Source: Diadema setosum (Eukaryota; Echinodermata; Echinoidea; Diadematoida; Diadematidae). Taken from it: a DNA stretch of 64,000 bases. Numbering within the stretch: position 1 is the first letter of the stretch; each line of letters starts with the position of its first letter. Below, in pieces: positions 23,145 through 35,700 of this stretch. Under the pieces are notes generated by a model that made no database searches, was not told the origin of the DNA, and was given only the letters and a program-made list of their open reading frames with translations. The stretch covers positions 25,720,934 to 25,784,933 of the forward strand of contig NC_092688.1 in assembly GCF_964275005.1 (NCBI RefSeq), in the 5' to 3' direction. Position numbers and translations under genes: made by a program.

Positions 23145-25090
23145 AAAAGCTGTTACGGCACATTTTGGTAACTGCACATTTTGCACATTTCGGTAATTTA
23201 CCAAAATACGCCGATGGTGCACCTATACCTGGCGGGATCAACTGTTACTAAAATGTGCAGTTAAAAGTGGATTTGCCTACACATTTTGGACAATCTGCAC
23301 ATTTTGGTAATTGGACTAAAAACCCATGGATAGGCTCGAGATTTATAATACTGTCAAGGAGATTTATAAGGTGATAAGGTCCTGCTGCAGCAGTAAAGAC
23401 AGGCAAGACACTTATTTAGCTCACCCGAGCTGAAGGCGCGAGTAAGCAATTGCGATTGCTTTTCGTGCGGGTATGCTGTGTGACCTACGTGCCAGGTGCG
23501 TGGGGCTGACAACTCAGTGAAGGAATTCCTCTGAAGGAATGGCAGAAGTACTACAGAATGTCATTAATTTGGCCGCATACGGGGACTGCGAAATACATGC
23601 GTGGGAGTTGCCTGCGAGGTGCTGCCGATAAGGGCCTCCTACTGGCGTTCTGCGTGTACCTCTGTGGGCAATTTCCATGACTCACACGGAAAAAGTTTTG
23701 GTCATGCTGTAAACTTAGCTGCGGGTAAATCGGACTTGCTTGCGCACCTCCGGGCAAATACCGGCGAGATACGCGCTAGGTACAGTCAGGTGCGGACCAT
23801 CTGCGGAGAGCTCCGGGTAGCAAATTTGCTTGCCCGCAAGTCAAACTTCCCCAGATACGGTATGACAAGGCCTTGAGCATGTTCAAAATAATTCTGTTCG
23901 AAGAGAGTTGCGGGGTACACGCAGAACACCAGTAGGAGACCCTTACCGGCAGTACCTTGCAGACAACCCCAACGCAGGTGCTTCGCAGTACCCGTAAGTC
24001 GCTCGTAACAGAAAACGGATCGGTTTCAAAGTTGTCACCCAGGTCAAACGGAATACACGCAAGTAGAAGGTAAGTAGCACGCGTCTAGCAAATAAGACAC
24101 AAGTGCGAAACTCGTAAATATTCTTGTCCGCCCGCAGAAAATTTTCCTGCGTGAGAAAAAAAAAATCCCTACTCGCAACAAGCCCGCGTAGCTTGCCCGG
24201 GAAGGTGTGACACGGCCTTACAGGCCGTGTCACATCTTTCCGGGCAAGCCTTGCGTGCGACTTGCGAAGAACAATTTTTACTACCCAGAGGTCCCCGCAG
24301 ATGACCTGCACGTAACAGTACCTAGCACTTATCTCACCCGTAGTCGCCCGGAGATGCGCTCGCAAATCCTTTTTACCCGTAACCATGTTAAGGCCTTGTC
24401 ACACCTTTCCGGGCAAGCTACACGGGCTTGTTGCTTGTGAGGATTTTCCAGCATACCGGACAACTTCTGAGGGCGGACTAGGATTTGCAAGAGTTGTGCA
24501 TATGTGTCTTACTTGCTGGATGCGTGCCACTTATGTTCTTCTTGCAAATATTGTGTGACCTGCGTGCCAGGCGCGTGGGGGCTGACAACTCAGAAATTCA
24601 TCTGAAGGAATGTCAGAAGTCCAACAGAAATGACAGAATGTCATTATCTTGGCCGCGCTGACCGCATACAGGGACTGCGAAGTACCTGCGTGCGAGTTGC
24701 CTGCGAGGTGCTACTCAAAATTTGGCTGCGGGTAAATCGGACTTGCGTGCGCAGCTCCGGGGAACTACGGGCGAGATAATTTTCCTGCGTGCTGGGAAAA
24801 CCTTACTCGCAACAAGCCCGCGTAGCTTTCCCGGAAAGATGTGACACGGCCTTTAAGCTGCCGAACTCATTCGGTGGGGACAAAAACCAACTGCACTTAC
24901 AATGTGTTTTTGTATGTGATGATTGTGGACGAACAGAAAGTTACCAAAATGTGCCGTCAATGTCCTGCACATTTTGGTAAATTTACCAAAATGTGCCGTA
25001 ACATATTTGTAGTTACGGCACATTTTGGTAACTGCACATTTTGGTAATTTACCATAATGTACAATTTACCAAAATGTGCCGTAACAAAAG
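23145..25090. repeat. Complex repeat: ACATTTTGGTAA clusters around a GC-rich palindromic core
   Basis: Clusters of TTACGGCACATTTTGGTAA and its inverse lie at about 23153-23312 and 24940-25085. Between them is a GC-rich block (about 23400-24860) built from direct and inverted copies of phrases such as CAACAAGCCCGCGTAGCTT and GTGTGACACGGCCTT, with an immediate palindrome at about 24208-24246. The open frames here are by-products of the repeats. It is probably a nested or rearranged non-autonomous element. Confidence 0.7.
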
Positions 25091-25094
25091 CCCT

Positions 25095-25706
25095 ATTCTC
25101 ATCTCCACCTATACTGTACTAACATTGCTGCATTCACTCAATTCACATGCCTACGAAGGTGGACTTGTCCATAGATGGTCGCAAAAAAAAAAAAAATGAC
25201 GTCTTGCCACATTTTCTTTTAAATTGTTGAAAACGGAGAAATAAAAATTAAAGATTTACTTTATCTCGAGTTGGCTTAACACGGATCTGGATGAGGTAAC
25301 TTTTGCATCCTTGAGAATTATGAGATATTCAAGATTCAGAATAAATGTACCAGTTTATTTTATGTTAAATTTATGATAGTATAATATGGATATCCAGGCC
25401 CGTTCCGCCTCGATATGGAAAATTACTGCAGTGGTAGGCTCCTCCATGTGCTTGTCTGCAGAACGGGTGACGTTTGCAGGAGATCTTTCCTGCTCTGTCT
25501 GTAAAGTTATGTGAACGCATAGTATCCCTGCTCTGTCAATGTCGAGGAAGAAAAGGGCTCGAGTAAACGTCATGAGACCTCTTCAGCTAATCGGCCACTC
25601 CCTGCGCGTGCGTAGATGTCCAGGCGTACAGGCATGTATCTCATACGATTTCCAAGGCTTTCAGGAAAGTGGCACGAGCAATGTCGATCATCTTTCGATT
25701 CGTTTA

Positions 25707-25751
<45 letters not shown>

Positions 25752-26545
25752 AACACCACACACCACTTTTTTTTTTGTTTTTCAATGATATTTTATTGAT
25801 TTCATTCAAATCAATCATAAATCAACCCATTCTGGGTGTAACATGAACATAAAAACGGTACAAATGCCATTCAAAAGACAAATCCATTACCAACTTATAC
25901 TGCCAATCATCTCCCTTCAAGCATAACAACACACCCACACACACCCACACACCCACACACACACACGCACACACACACACACACACAGACACAGACACAC
26001 ACATAAACAGTACACAATTTCTAAACAGGTTATATTTGTTGCTCGATCGGGCAACTAAAGTTATAGATTGTTCATTTCTATATCTGGCCACCAAGTTTTG
26101 AAATTTCAAGAACTTAGTGGCCCGCAAGAGCTATCAGACAAGAAAGTATAGTGTCTAGCCAATACTTTTATACATGTGTGTGTATGGTTGTGTTTACATT
26201 ATGTATTAGTATGCATGTATATAAAACATATTGAAGCACATACATGCCCTCATTATTTCAAATGATTTTCTTTTTATTACATGAACTTAAGCGTATACAC
26301 ACAGGAGTGCTAGATATTTTTGTCGTGTTTTTTTTTTTCTTTCCTAACGCGTCATGGTAACAGAAATAAAGTTAATAATGATGAAGAACACTTTTTGACG
26401 TGATCTGGGAAAGTATAGCATTTAGATCCAAGATCCCCGAATCATTTTCTTATTTTCATGATCATTCAATGCTTTCGTATGGAATCATTATGATTTTGTG
26501 TAGAAAATGTTTGGAGTTTTCTTCTGATAAATTACTGTCACCATT
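25095..26545. other. Intergenic with CA microsatellites
   Basis: (CA)n at 25709-25772 and again at about 25926-26002; otherwise no exon seen. The GGCCACCAAGTTTTGAAATTT phrase near 26085 resembles one near 29380-29430, so this includes a dispersed repeat. Confidence 0.6.
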
Positions 26546-26548
26546 TCA

Positions 26549-26897
26549 CATTCAATTTCAACATGCAAGGCTGGAAGTAAGAGATGACACTGAGACTAAT
26601 ATTCTTGCAGTGTGTGTCTTTGTATGTCACAAGTCATACGGTGTGACTTCAAAAGGGGCATTTTTCCAAGCTGCAGAAAACTTATGACGACAGATGATTG
26701 CCCTCCTTCTGTCGATATCAGGTCGAAGCGCGGGATGAACTATTCTTCCATAGTCCATCGAGTGTGAATGTAAAAGTGTTACTGAAGTTGGGCATTGTAT
26801 GTTGATATTTCTGGCCTTCCGTATTAAAGCTGCCCATGTCAATGGAAAGAAAACAAAATCCCACTCTTCCTTTTTTTTTTTACTTTCATATCCTTGA
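26549..26897. repeat. Direct duplication, copy 1 (about 350 bp)
   Basis: Nearly identical to 27574-27923, from ATTCAATTTCAACATGCAAG to CATATCCTTGAT, with few substitutions. It is part of an unassigned 135-codon minus-strand frame (26627-27034) in copy 1; the second copy follows a different flank after the T-run. Confidence 0.9.
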
Positions 26898-27484
26898 TGT
26901 ATGTACTTCGGTATATTATTATACTCCAACACACCTGACCATGGCACATACACAAACGTTATCTGGTTATGGTGCGAATCTTCATGAGGTGTACACATAA
27001 TGTACCTTTGCAGCGTCTCAAGAAAACGCTCCACAACACTGTGGAAATGAACTTTTTCTTATATTCAACTTATAGCAACGCAACAATGTATGACATTTTT
27101 ACAAAAAAAGAAGTAAACGTCGGTCTCTACCAAAAATATTTTAAAGAACGAGTTTTGAATATGACAAAACTGCTTCATTCATTATTTTCATCAATGGATT
27201 ATGATAAACATCACAGGTTAAATTAATTTTGGTTTCCTTTGTATTTTTTGCTCTGCACTTGAATTCAGCCTATTAAAGGTGAAAGTGTTTTTTTAAGGCA
27301 CTCTTAAAATGAGCATTTGTTCTCATACTTCCGGATTATATTGCATGGTTGTCATGCTTGTTGTTAAGTTTATGAAGCCTATGGGATTCGCTAGCTCCGT
27401 CATGATGAATGGTTCAGAGATGATTTAGCCAAAATATAAGTTAATATTGGAAGGTTCATTAGTGCGCACCTTCTCATCATTTTC

Positions 27485-27573
27485 GGAATGAAAGAACCTT
27501 CGGACTTGCAAATCTTATTTCATTTTCAGATTAACAACCCTTCGGCGTAACAAACTGCAATTAATTTTCGCAA
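27485..27573. repeat. Left copy of a CTTCGGAC repeat shared with 51011
   Basis: TTCGGACTTGCAAATCTTAT and the following bases to ATTTTCGCAAC recur at 51014-51092 in the same orientation with one visible difference, 23.5 kb away. Confidence 0.9.
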
Positions 27574-27923
27574 CATTCAATTTCAACATGCAAGGCTGGA
27601 AGTACGAGATGACACCGAGACTAATATTCTTGCAGTGTGTGCCTTTGTATGTCACAAGTCATACGGTGTGACTTCAAAAGGGGCATTTTTCCAAGCTGCA
27701 GAAAACTTACGACTACAGATGATTGCCCTCCTTCTGTCGATATCAGGTCGAAGCGCGGGATGAACTATTCTTCCATACTCCATCTAGTGTGAATGTAAAA
27801 GTGTTACTGAAGTTGGTCATTGTATGTTGATATTTCTGGCCTTCCGTATTAAAGCTGCCCATGTCCATGGAAAGAAAACAAAATCCCACTCTTCATTTTT
27901 TTTTTCACTCTCATATCCTTGAT
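27574..27923. repeat. Direct duplication, copy 2 (about 350 bp)
   Basis: See copy 1 at 26549. Start-to-start spacing is 1025 bases. Confidence 0.9.
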
Positions 27924-28345
27924 CGGTAATAAATTTGTAAATGCTGTTTGCCTCAAACATGCAGCTAATGAACGGAAGTTGCTCCCTATTCATCTACTTT
28001 CATTGCACTGAACACACCAGTATTTAATGTATAGTCAGCATCGAAATGTTTGGATTCTGAACGCGGAATTTCACATCTTGCATATGATTTAAATTGAGTC
28101 ATTGACAAAAAGGTTAATGAAATGGTGATTTCGTTCCTCTTTAATTCAAATCAGTTGCTCCGGTATAGATGGTTTAACTTTAACGGTCGGCGTTTGGAGT
28201 GAGTGTTTTTGTTTGTCTACATGAAATGCATTTTTAGGATGAACGTAGAGCTGTGATCAAACTCCTTCAAGCATTTTCCAGGATCTCTCCTCAGCAGTGA
28301 GTTCTTCAATGACAATGTTTACACTTTCACATCATGATACGATAG

Positions 28346-29100
28346 ACTGTAAAAAATTTGTTTAGTTTCTAGACACCTAACTAAACACTTTTCTGTGACA
28401 GTTTAAAAACACTGCGACGCGTTTATATATTGAACATGTTTAGGAGCTAAACACATGCTGTGTTTATTTTCAGCACACCCTAGGTGTTTATCACACACAC
28501 ATGTTTATGTATTAAACGGTTCTGATGTTTAAAAACTAAACACCTGCTGTGTTTATAGCCTAAACACCAAACGTTTACACCATAATCACTCACAGTGTTT
28601 AAATACTAAACACCGCACAGTCACATAATCACCCACAATGTTTAAGATCTAAACACTGAACAAAAAAATAAACATGACGCACTGTTTACGATGTAAACAC
28701 TGCGACATGTTTATTCGCTGTGACAGATTAAAAACACTGCGACATGTTTATTTGCCATTTTAGTGTTTATTCTCAGAACACATGTCTGATTTTTAGATCG
28801 ATCAGAAAAATGCATACACTAAACATGTGACATGTTTACATATTTATTAAACATCGCAATTTCTCAGTGTTTATATGATACATGTTTACAACTTAAACAT
28901 GCTGAGTGTTTATATGAGACATGTTTACACCTTATACATGCTAATTGTTTAAATGAGACATGTTTACACATCATGCTAATTTCCACGTGTTTATATGATA
29001 CATGTTTACACATCATACATTAATACATGTTAATTTCTACGTGTTTACATGAGACATATTACTCATCATACATGTTAATTCCCATGTATTTACTAATGCA
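28346..29100. repeat. GTGTTTA/TAAACAC-rich island
   Basis: Begins ACTGTAAAAAATTTGTTTAG and then contains more than 30 occurrences of TGTTTA or TAAACA in 750 bases, often as facing pairs around a short spacer (for example CTAAACACCTGCTGTGTTTA). A smaller island of the same type lies at 50855-51011 in the opposite orientation and ends in the inverse of ACTGTAAAAAA. Likely subterminal repeats of a DNA transposon. The short frame 28832-29023 is a by-product. Confidence 0.7.
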
Positions 29101-29104
29101 GGGC

Positions 29105-31020
29105 TCGACACATTTTTTTGAAAAGTATGTCAATAAATTCGTAACTTTTTGCGCCGGAAATTAGCAGTTAAATTTATTCAAAGGATGGATGAAAAGGACT
29201 GAATGAATGCCTGAGAGTGAGTGTTGCAAGTTTGTTGAAGTTTAATTATGAGTAGATATGTCCAACTTCTAATTCTTACTATCATCAATCTTAAATATTT
29301 GACTCATTTAAAAAAAAAAGAACTTTTAATGTTTTTTATTGTTGCTGTTTTTTCGGGACGCCAAATTTTTCTCTCGGGCCACCAAAAATTTGAAATTTAG
29401 GATTTTGGTGGCCCCATCGGGCCACCAAACAAAAAAGTGATTAATGTAAAATGGATTGTTTCCATTTTTGCATGGAATGAGATAAACGCATAACATTACT
29501 TGTATATAGAATTTACCCAGCACACTTACATCGCATAATAACAGGGAAGACCTGGGTTAGCTTTCACAAACATTTTGGCTACAAGAGTCACAGGCAATTC
29601 TCTGAATGCAAGTTATCAAAACAGCAGTCAAAGCTTGGGCAACATCTGATGAATAATATGTTAAAATCCTTTAAATATTACCATGTTCTGCTATATGACA
29701 CCATACTGAGTTAAATGCAAGAGACCTGGGGGTCACAGGCCTGTACACGAAGACATAAATAAAATTCTCTCCTATACACACAGTAAAGTTTGTATATGCA
29801 GGAAGTTGCACACAACTCACTTTTGGGGAACAAAAAATATTACATTTAAAAATTACTTTTCAGTCACATGTAATTCTTGGCCTACTTTCAAGAATTGCCT
29901 TCTTTCTACTGCTTTCAGAAATAATTCTTAGTATTGTACAACAAACTAATAGACTTGTTGATTGTGGATTGCAACTCAATGCTTCGGAACAGAAACATAA
30001 CTGCAGTCTGTGAACAAATCCATGCCGACCTTGAAGATTGCATCAATTATTGGTAAAGTGCTTTGGGATATCCGAACCAGATTAGGTTCACGGCAAATTA
30101 TACAATGCACAACATATGGGCGTATTGGCACTAATTAGGGAGTGTAGATGATGCACTCCACCATAAACAAAAAGAAAAAAAAGTTTTCACAGCATTTAGC
30201 CTGTGCTGAACATCTGCGCTCCCTGCATGTGCTGATCAGTACCAATAATGGAACTTAAGTACATGATATTGTTCTTTTCACTGCGACGATCACTGAAAGT
30301 ACATGTAGGCTAACAGTACTGTATGGATTTTTCACTTTTGCTATTTTGAGAGATGTTAGTGGATTTCAAGGGGGTGAGCGAGAAAAAAACTTCTACCTTG
30401 CTAGAACCTGGGAGAAAGAAGTTAAACTCAATGGGTATACATGAATACTAGTAGTCTATGAGAGTCTAATCAGTCTCATCATACTCCACATAATCATGGT
30501 ATGGAAGGCTAATATCGATCTCGACACAGCTAGAATTTTTAGTAAAGACAAGAGGATATGAACAAAGAAAAAATGATTCATTGCAACTGGAGGCGGGAGG
30601 GTATGCAAGGCTGTCATGAATACACGATGTGATCAGAAGGACTCCTCCCTTGTCAATTTGTCAGTCAGCTGCAAGACTCCTCCCTATTCTCCATACATGT
30701 TGTACTACATTTCTAATACATTGTACCTCTCTCCATGTGACCTATTTCAAGAATGTCTCTGAAAGAAAATAACTACTGAATACTGCATTTCCTATCAGGT
30801 CTACAAGAAAATTGCAAAGAATTCCAAACAAATACAATTACTGGCCTTTTATGTGCGTCCAATATCTGCTGATTGTATAGGAAGCACCTGAGAAAAAAAA
30901 ATAAAATGGCTGACATTTTTATTTGATTTGCTTTGATTTCTACATTTCTTTTTGTACAAGAATATAACAGAAAGTCAATCGAACAATGTTCTTGAGTAAT
31001 ATCTTAACAGTGAATTACAA
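29105..31020. other. Intergenic, no gene seen
   Basis: AT-rich. No splice-bounded open exons found. A phrase AAGTGCTTTGGGATATCCGA near 30055 is typical of dispersed invertebrate repeats. Nothing else is supported. Confidence 0.5.
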
Positions 31021-31022
31021 GT

Positions 31023-31210
31023 AGTTGGGGGCCTAAGGGCTCAAAATGGGCTGTTTGGTTCAAGTTCTTCCAAAAGCACCAAATTTGGCTCATAGGTCCC
31101 TTGTACCATACTCTTTCGATTTTTGATGGGCGCCAAGACTAAAAACCCTTGGGGCCGCCATATTGGTGAAATCCAATATGGCCGCCATCCGGGTTAAAGG
31201 TCAACTGCAG
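31023..31210 (+). repeat. Left arm of inverted repeat pair bracketing the Penelope region
   Basis: AGTTGGGGGCC, then CCAAAAGCACCAAATTTGG, then TTTCGATTTTTGATGGGCGCC and GCCGCCATATTGG occur here and in inverse order at 41212-41400. The pair resembles terminal repeats of a larger DNA element that has since been invaded. Confidence 0.6.
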
Positions 31211-31524
31211 TTACAAATTGAAAAGGTTGATCAAAGTAATGAATCCTATGTGGAAGGGTTTACGTGGTTATAGAATGTGATTCTAAATGTCACTTCTGCA
31301 ATTCATGGTCACTAATCACCTCTCACGGTCACTTTCAAGGTCAAATAAGGGTCAAATCAGGCATTTCGGGCATTTTTGGAAGTGGCGTCTGTGAGCATTC
31401 AACTGGACACCTATTTTGTCCCATTTGTCATTTCTTCCATACTTCTTCAATGATCAATTAGGGCCAAGAGCGGTTCCATTCCCCTACATATCAACGAAGA
31501 TTGTGACAAATAAATGAAAAATTA

Positions 31525-31529
31525 TATAT

Positions 31530-31570
<41 letters not shown>

Positions 31571-31730
31571 ATATGTATATATATAGTGAAAACTTTGAGC
31601 ACAGAAAATGGGTTTCCATCGGTTTCGTTTTCTTTTCTCTATTTCTTTGCTCAAAGTTTCGCTATTTATCATTTGTTTCTGGTCAGTTTTCCCTTTCTTT
31701 GTATCAATATATATATATATATATATATTG
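31525..31730. repeat. TA microsatellites flanking the 5' side of the Penelope-like element
   Basis: (TA)n at about 31530-31587 and 31707-31729. The right end of the element (36857) also runs into (TA)n, indicating insertion into a TA tract. Confidence 0.9.
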
Positions 31731-31923
31731 ACATCAAATCTTGCACATTAATAGACGTGGCTGGTGTTGGGTAGCACCCCTTTAATCATCGAGCTTTCGG
31801 GCGAAAAGCCCTTCTTCAGGATCTATACAGTCAATGACAACAACGTATAAATAAAATCAACCTAGGTATAAAATCATACTAAACTCAACTAGCCTCATAT
31901 ACTATACATTTCAAAATGTCCCA

Positions 31924-32771
31924 TTTTTTTAGATTATTACAATATTTGTTAGACTAATTGAATGTTAGTATATGATAAATATGTTATTGTTTGAGAAGGT
32001 TAGAATAATTTTTAGTTAGATAGAATTAGTGATTGATGTACATGTAGGTAGATATATGATAGGTAATGTAATAATGGTATATGTATTTTGGGAAAGTTGA
32101 ACTGCAGTTAAAGTAACGTGGTTGTAAGTATGTAAGTATTTGGATAAATAGATTCATGTGTATAAATTATATTATGTATGCGGATATGTATGTTTGTATG
32201 TATTATAAGAGGTGTATTAATATGTAGAAATTGTAATGGTAATTTGGAAGTTTTTTTGTATTGTTGGATGGAAAAAATTTTTGAGTATTGGTAGTTTTTG
32301 ATTGATTATTGAGAACGAGCCTTAGTACAGGAACGCCCCCCCCCCCATATACACAAATACATATAAGATACACCCGACCACAATCTTCACACAGACAACA
32401 CTACAAGACCACACTCAGCACCAACACAGTAAGTTTTGTTTTGCGATTGTATTTAGTAATAGTATGCTGATTTGTTTTTTGTTATAAAATGCGCTGAATT
32501 GAGGTATGCTTTATGTTGAGTATATTTTGAAATGTATAGTATATGAGGCTAGTTGAGTTTAGTATGATTTTATACCTAGGTTGATTTTATTTATACGTTG
32601 TTGTCATTGACTGTATAGATCCTGAAGAAGGGCTTTTCGCCCGAAAGCTCGATGATTAAAGGGGTGCTACCCAACACCAGCCACGTCTATTAATGTGCAA
32701 GATTTGATGTCAATAGATTTACTGTTCTTGCACCGCCCGCCATGTTTTGGTCAAGTCTTTTGATGCCAGTA
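31924..32771 (+). repeat. Left pLTR of the Penelope-like element
   Basis: Matches 36010-36857. It contains the start of the long frame and the CTGAAGA/GAAA hairpin noted separately. Confidence 0.92.
32622..32646 (+). ncRNA. Hammerhead-ribozyme-like core in the left pLTR
   Basis: CTGAAGA, then a GGGC/GCCC stem with a T-rich loop, then GAAA: the two conserved core strings of the hammerhead separated by a stem II. Hammerhead motifs are documented in Penelope-like terminal repeats. The same string is at 36708-36732 and inverted at 31795-31819. I could not pair a convincing stem I, so activity is uncertain. Confidence 0.4.
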
Positions 32772-35700
32772 TTCATACTCCATGGGCTTTACTCGTATCC
32801 GTACACCCGGATCCACGGCGTAGGCACAGACGGCTGCTGCACCCCGGCCATTTGGCCCATTTCGTCCACAACATCGCTGACGATACATGCTACAATGACA
32901 AACAACAACGATGAAACAATCAACCGCCTCACGTGTAATCTTTCTGATCATCTGGAACGTAGAATTAGATATCAACTGCACGCAGAATTCCTAGGCAAAT
33001 ACAGAAAGAGAGGCATTGTCCCCAAAGGACTCCTCTTAAAGAAGACACCTGCCTTCATTGACAACAGCTCACGGGAACAATGGGAATCCATCCTATACAA
33101 AGCATCCTGTCAACTGAGAGATTTGACCATCCAGGTATTAGAAAAGAAAATCACTGAACTACAACAACAGACAGCTGACCACCAAGAGAAACTACGACTA
33201 GCCACCTCTCCTCGCACCTATCACGACACCATGAATGGAATTCATCGCGACTGCATGACTGTTAAAACCGGAATTGTGAAGCGCAAAGTACGGAAATTGG
33301 GTCGTGATGAAAGGGAACAGAACCCACAGATAAACAATACCAACGAGAGTCACATTAACGCCGTGTCCGAACGCGTCAGTAAAACAACAAACACGACCTC
33401 TGAACGCAAGCGAACCAATAGGAGATTCAGGAGGAAAAGACAAGGAAGAAAAACGTCAAAGAATACATGTAACAATAACAATGCCCAAAATGTACCCCCT
33501 GAATCGTTAGTCGAACACCCTATGGCAGCCATTGTGAACCTCTCGCACCATAAATTATCATCAGCAGAAACAAGTCTACTCTCCAAAGGTCTGAAATTTT
33601 GTCCCACGCCCCCTCAGGTTGACGTTCAATCCATCAACAAAGATTTTGAATCGTTTAAACGGAAAATGTCTCTGAAAGCCCATTTTAGCACAGATCAAAG
33701 AGATAAAGAAAACGATAACGCTAACACCTCCAGCCCTCTGACTTACCCCGGCACACAAGACAACACAAACACGTTCATTCCACCAAAACCAGCAAATATG
33801 TGGTCACCTCCAATCACCAACCCCCACTTGAGTGTCTACCTCAGCAATATACAGTCAGAAATGGAGGACAATGCCAAATCATATAACTCATCGCGACACA
33901 TTGATAATCTCACAAAGGATGAACGGGAAGCACTGAAGGCACTGAAGTCAAAGAAGGATATTATCATCAAACCAGCTGATAAAGGCTCGGCGGTTGTCAT
34001 AATGTCCACAAATGACTACATTGCAGAAGGAGACAGACAATTATCAAACAGTACCACATACAAAAAACTCCCTGCGGATCCCACCCCACAACACTTACAG
34101 AAAGTGAAAGATGCAGTCCAGTCTTTAGATGTAGACTCTGACACAAAAAGGTATCTGGTACCAAAAAACCCAGTATGCCCAAGCTTGTATTTCCTCCCAA
34201 AGATTCACAAGCAAAACAACCCAGGGCGCCCTATCGTATCTGGCTGCTCCTGCCCTACTGTAGAAATTTCAAGGTTCCTAGATTTTCACCTCAGACCACT
34301 CGCACAACGACTGCCATCATATCTAAAAGACACAACCCACTTCCTGAACCACATTCTCGACATCAACACACATCACACCCCACTCTCTTCAAGAACACTC
34401 CTCGTCACTGCAGACGTCACATCGCTGTACACAAACATACCCCACCAAGAAGGCATGCAAGCATGCAAAGAAGCACTCAACACCCGAACAAATACACACC
34501 CACCGACAGACCAACTCCTCCGCCTCCTCCATCTCGTACTCACACTCAACAACTTCTCATTTAATGGTGAACATTACCTACAGATCCAAGGGACCGCTAT
34601 GGGAACCCCGGTTGCCCCCACATACGCCAACATCTTTATGGGCAAAGTAGAACATGCCATACTATCGTTGACAAATCCTCCTCTCCTCAAAACTTCATGG
34701 CGACGCTACATTGATGACATCTTCTTCCTATGGAACGGCTCCCCCCGCTCCCTCGCATCACTCCAAGAGAAAATGAACAACATACACCCAACCATCAAAT
34801 TCACGTTTGACTCCTCACCCGAACAAACACACTTTCTCGACGTCACAATCAAACACGCGGACTCACAACTTCACACAGAACTTTACACCAAACCCACTGA
34901 CACCCACACATACCTCCTCCCCACATCCTGTCACCCAGCACACTCTTTCAAGGGTATTGTATACAGCCAAGCCCTACGCGTCACACGGATATGCTCAAAC
35001 ACAGAGTCACTGGAACACCACCTACAACAACTCGCACAACATTTCATCCAACGAGGCTACAACAAACAAATGGTCCACAACCAGATAACACGGGCAAGAC
35101 ACACACCACGTGATGAACTTCTCTCCTACAGAAAGGGAGGCGACACACATAAACAGGACATATTCTTTCCAATCACATACTCGCCTGCCACTGCCAAACT
35201 ACCTCACATCACACACAAACACCACCAGACTCTACAACAATCTGACAACACCCGGGAATTATTCCCCAAACCCCCTACCATCTCCTTCCGCCGTGGACGC
35301 ACAATAAGAGACCTCTTAGTTCGGGCCAAAGACCCCTCCCCCAGCACGCCATCACACAAACCTAACGGATTCTACCGTTGCAACTCACGAAAATGTAACC
35401 TTCACCAACACATCGTAGAAACTACAACATTCCAAAGCACAACCACAGGTAGACAATTCAAGATCTCCTCACACATCAACTGCAAATCCACATGCGTCAT
35501 ATACCTCCTAACATGCTCACTCTGTCATAAACAGTACGTCGGGAAAACAGAAACAACACTGTACACAAGAATCAACAACACACTATCAGAAATACGTAAC
35601 TACCACAACCCACATCACAAAACACTCCCATACACCAAACATTTCAACCTACCCTCACACTCATTATCCAACCTACAACTTACAGCCATCGAAGCTATCG

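Noticed and set aside
23551..24440. Arg/Cys-rich frames of 70-147 codons
   Set aside because: They lie in a GC-rich repeat with inverse copies of the same phrases; no codon or splice evidence.
33198..35307. Antisense and shifted frames within the Penelope-like coding region
   Set aside because: Shadows of the 1017-codon reading frame, which has all RT and GIY-YIG motifs.
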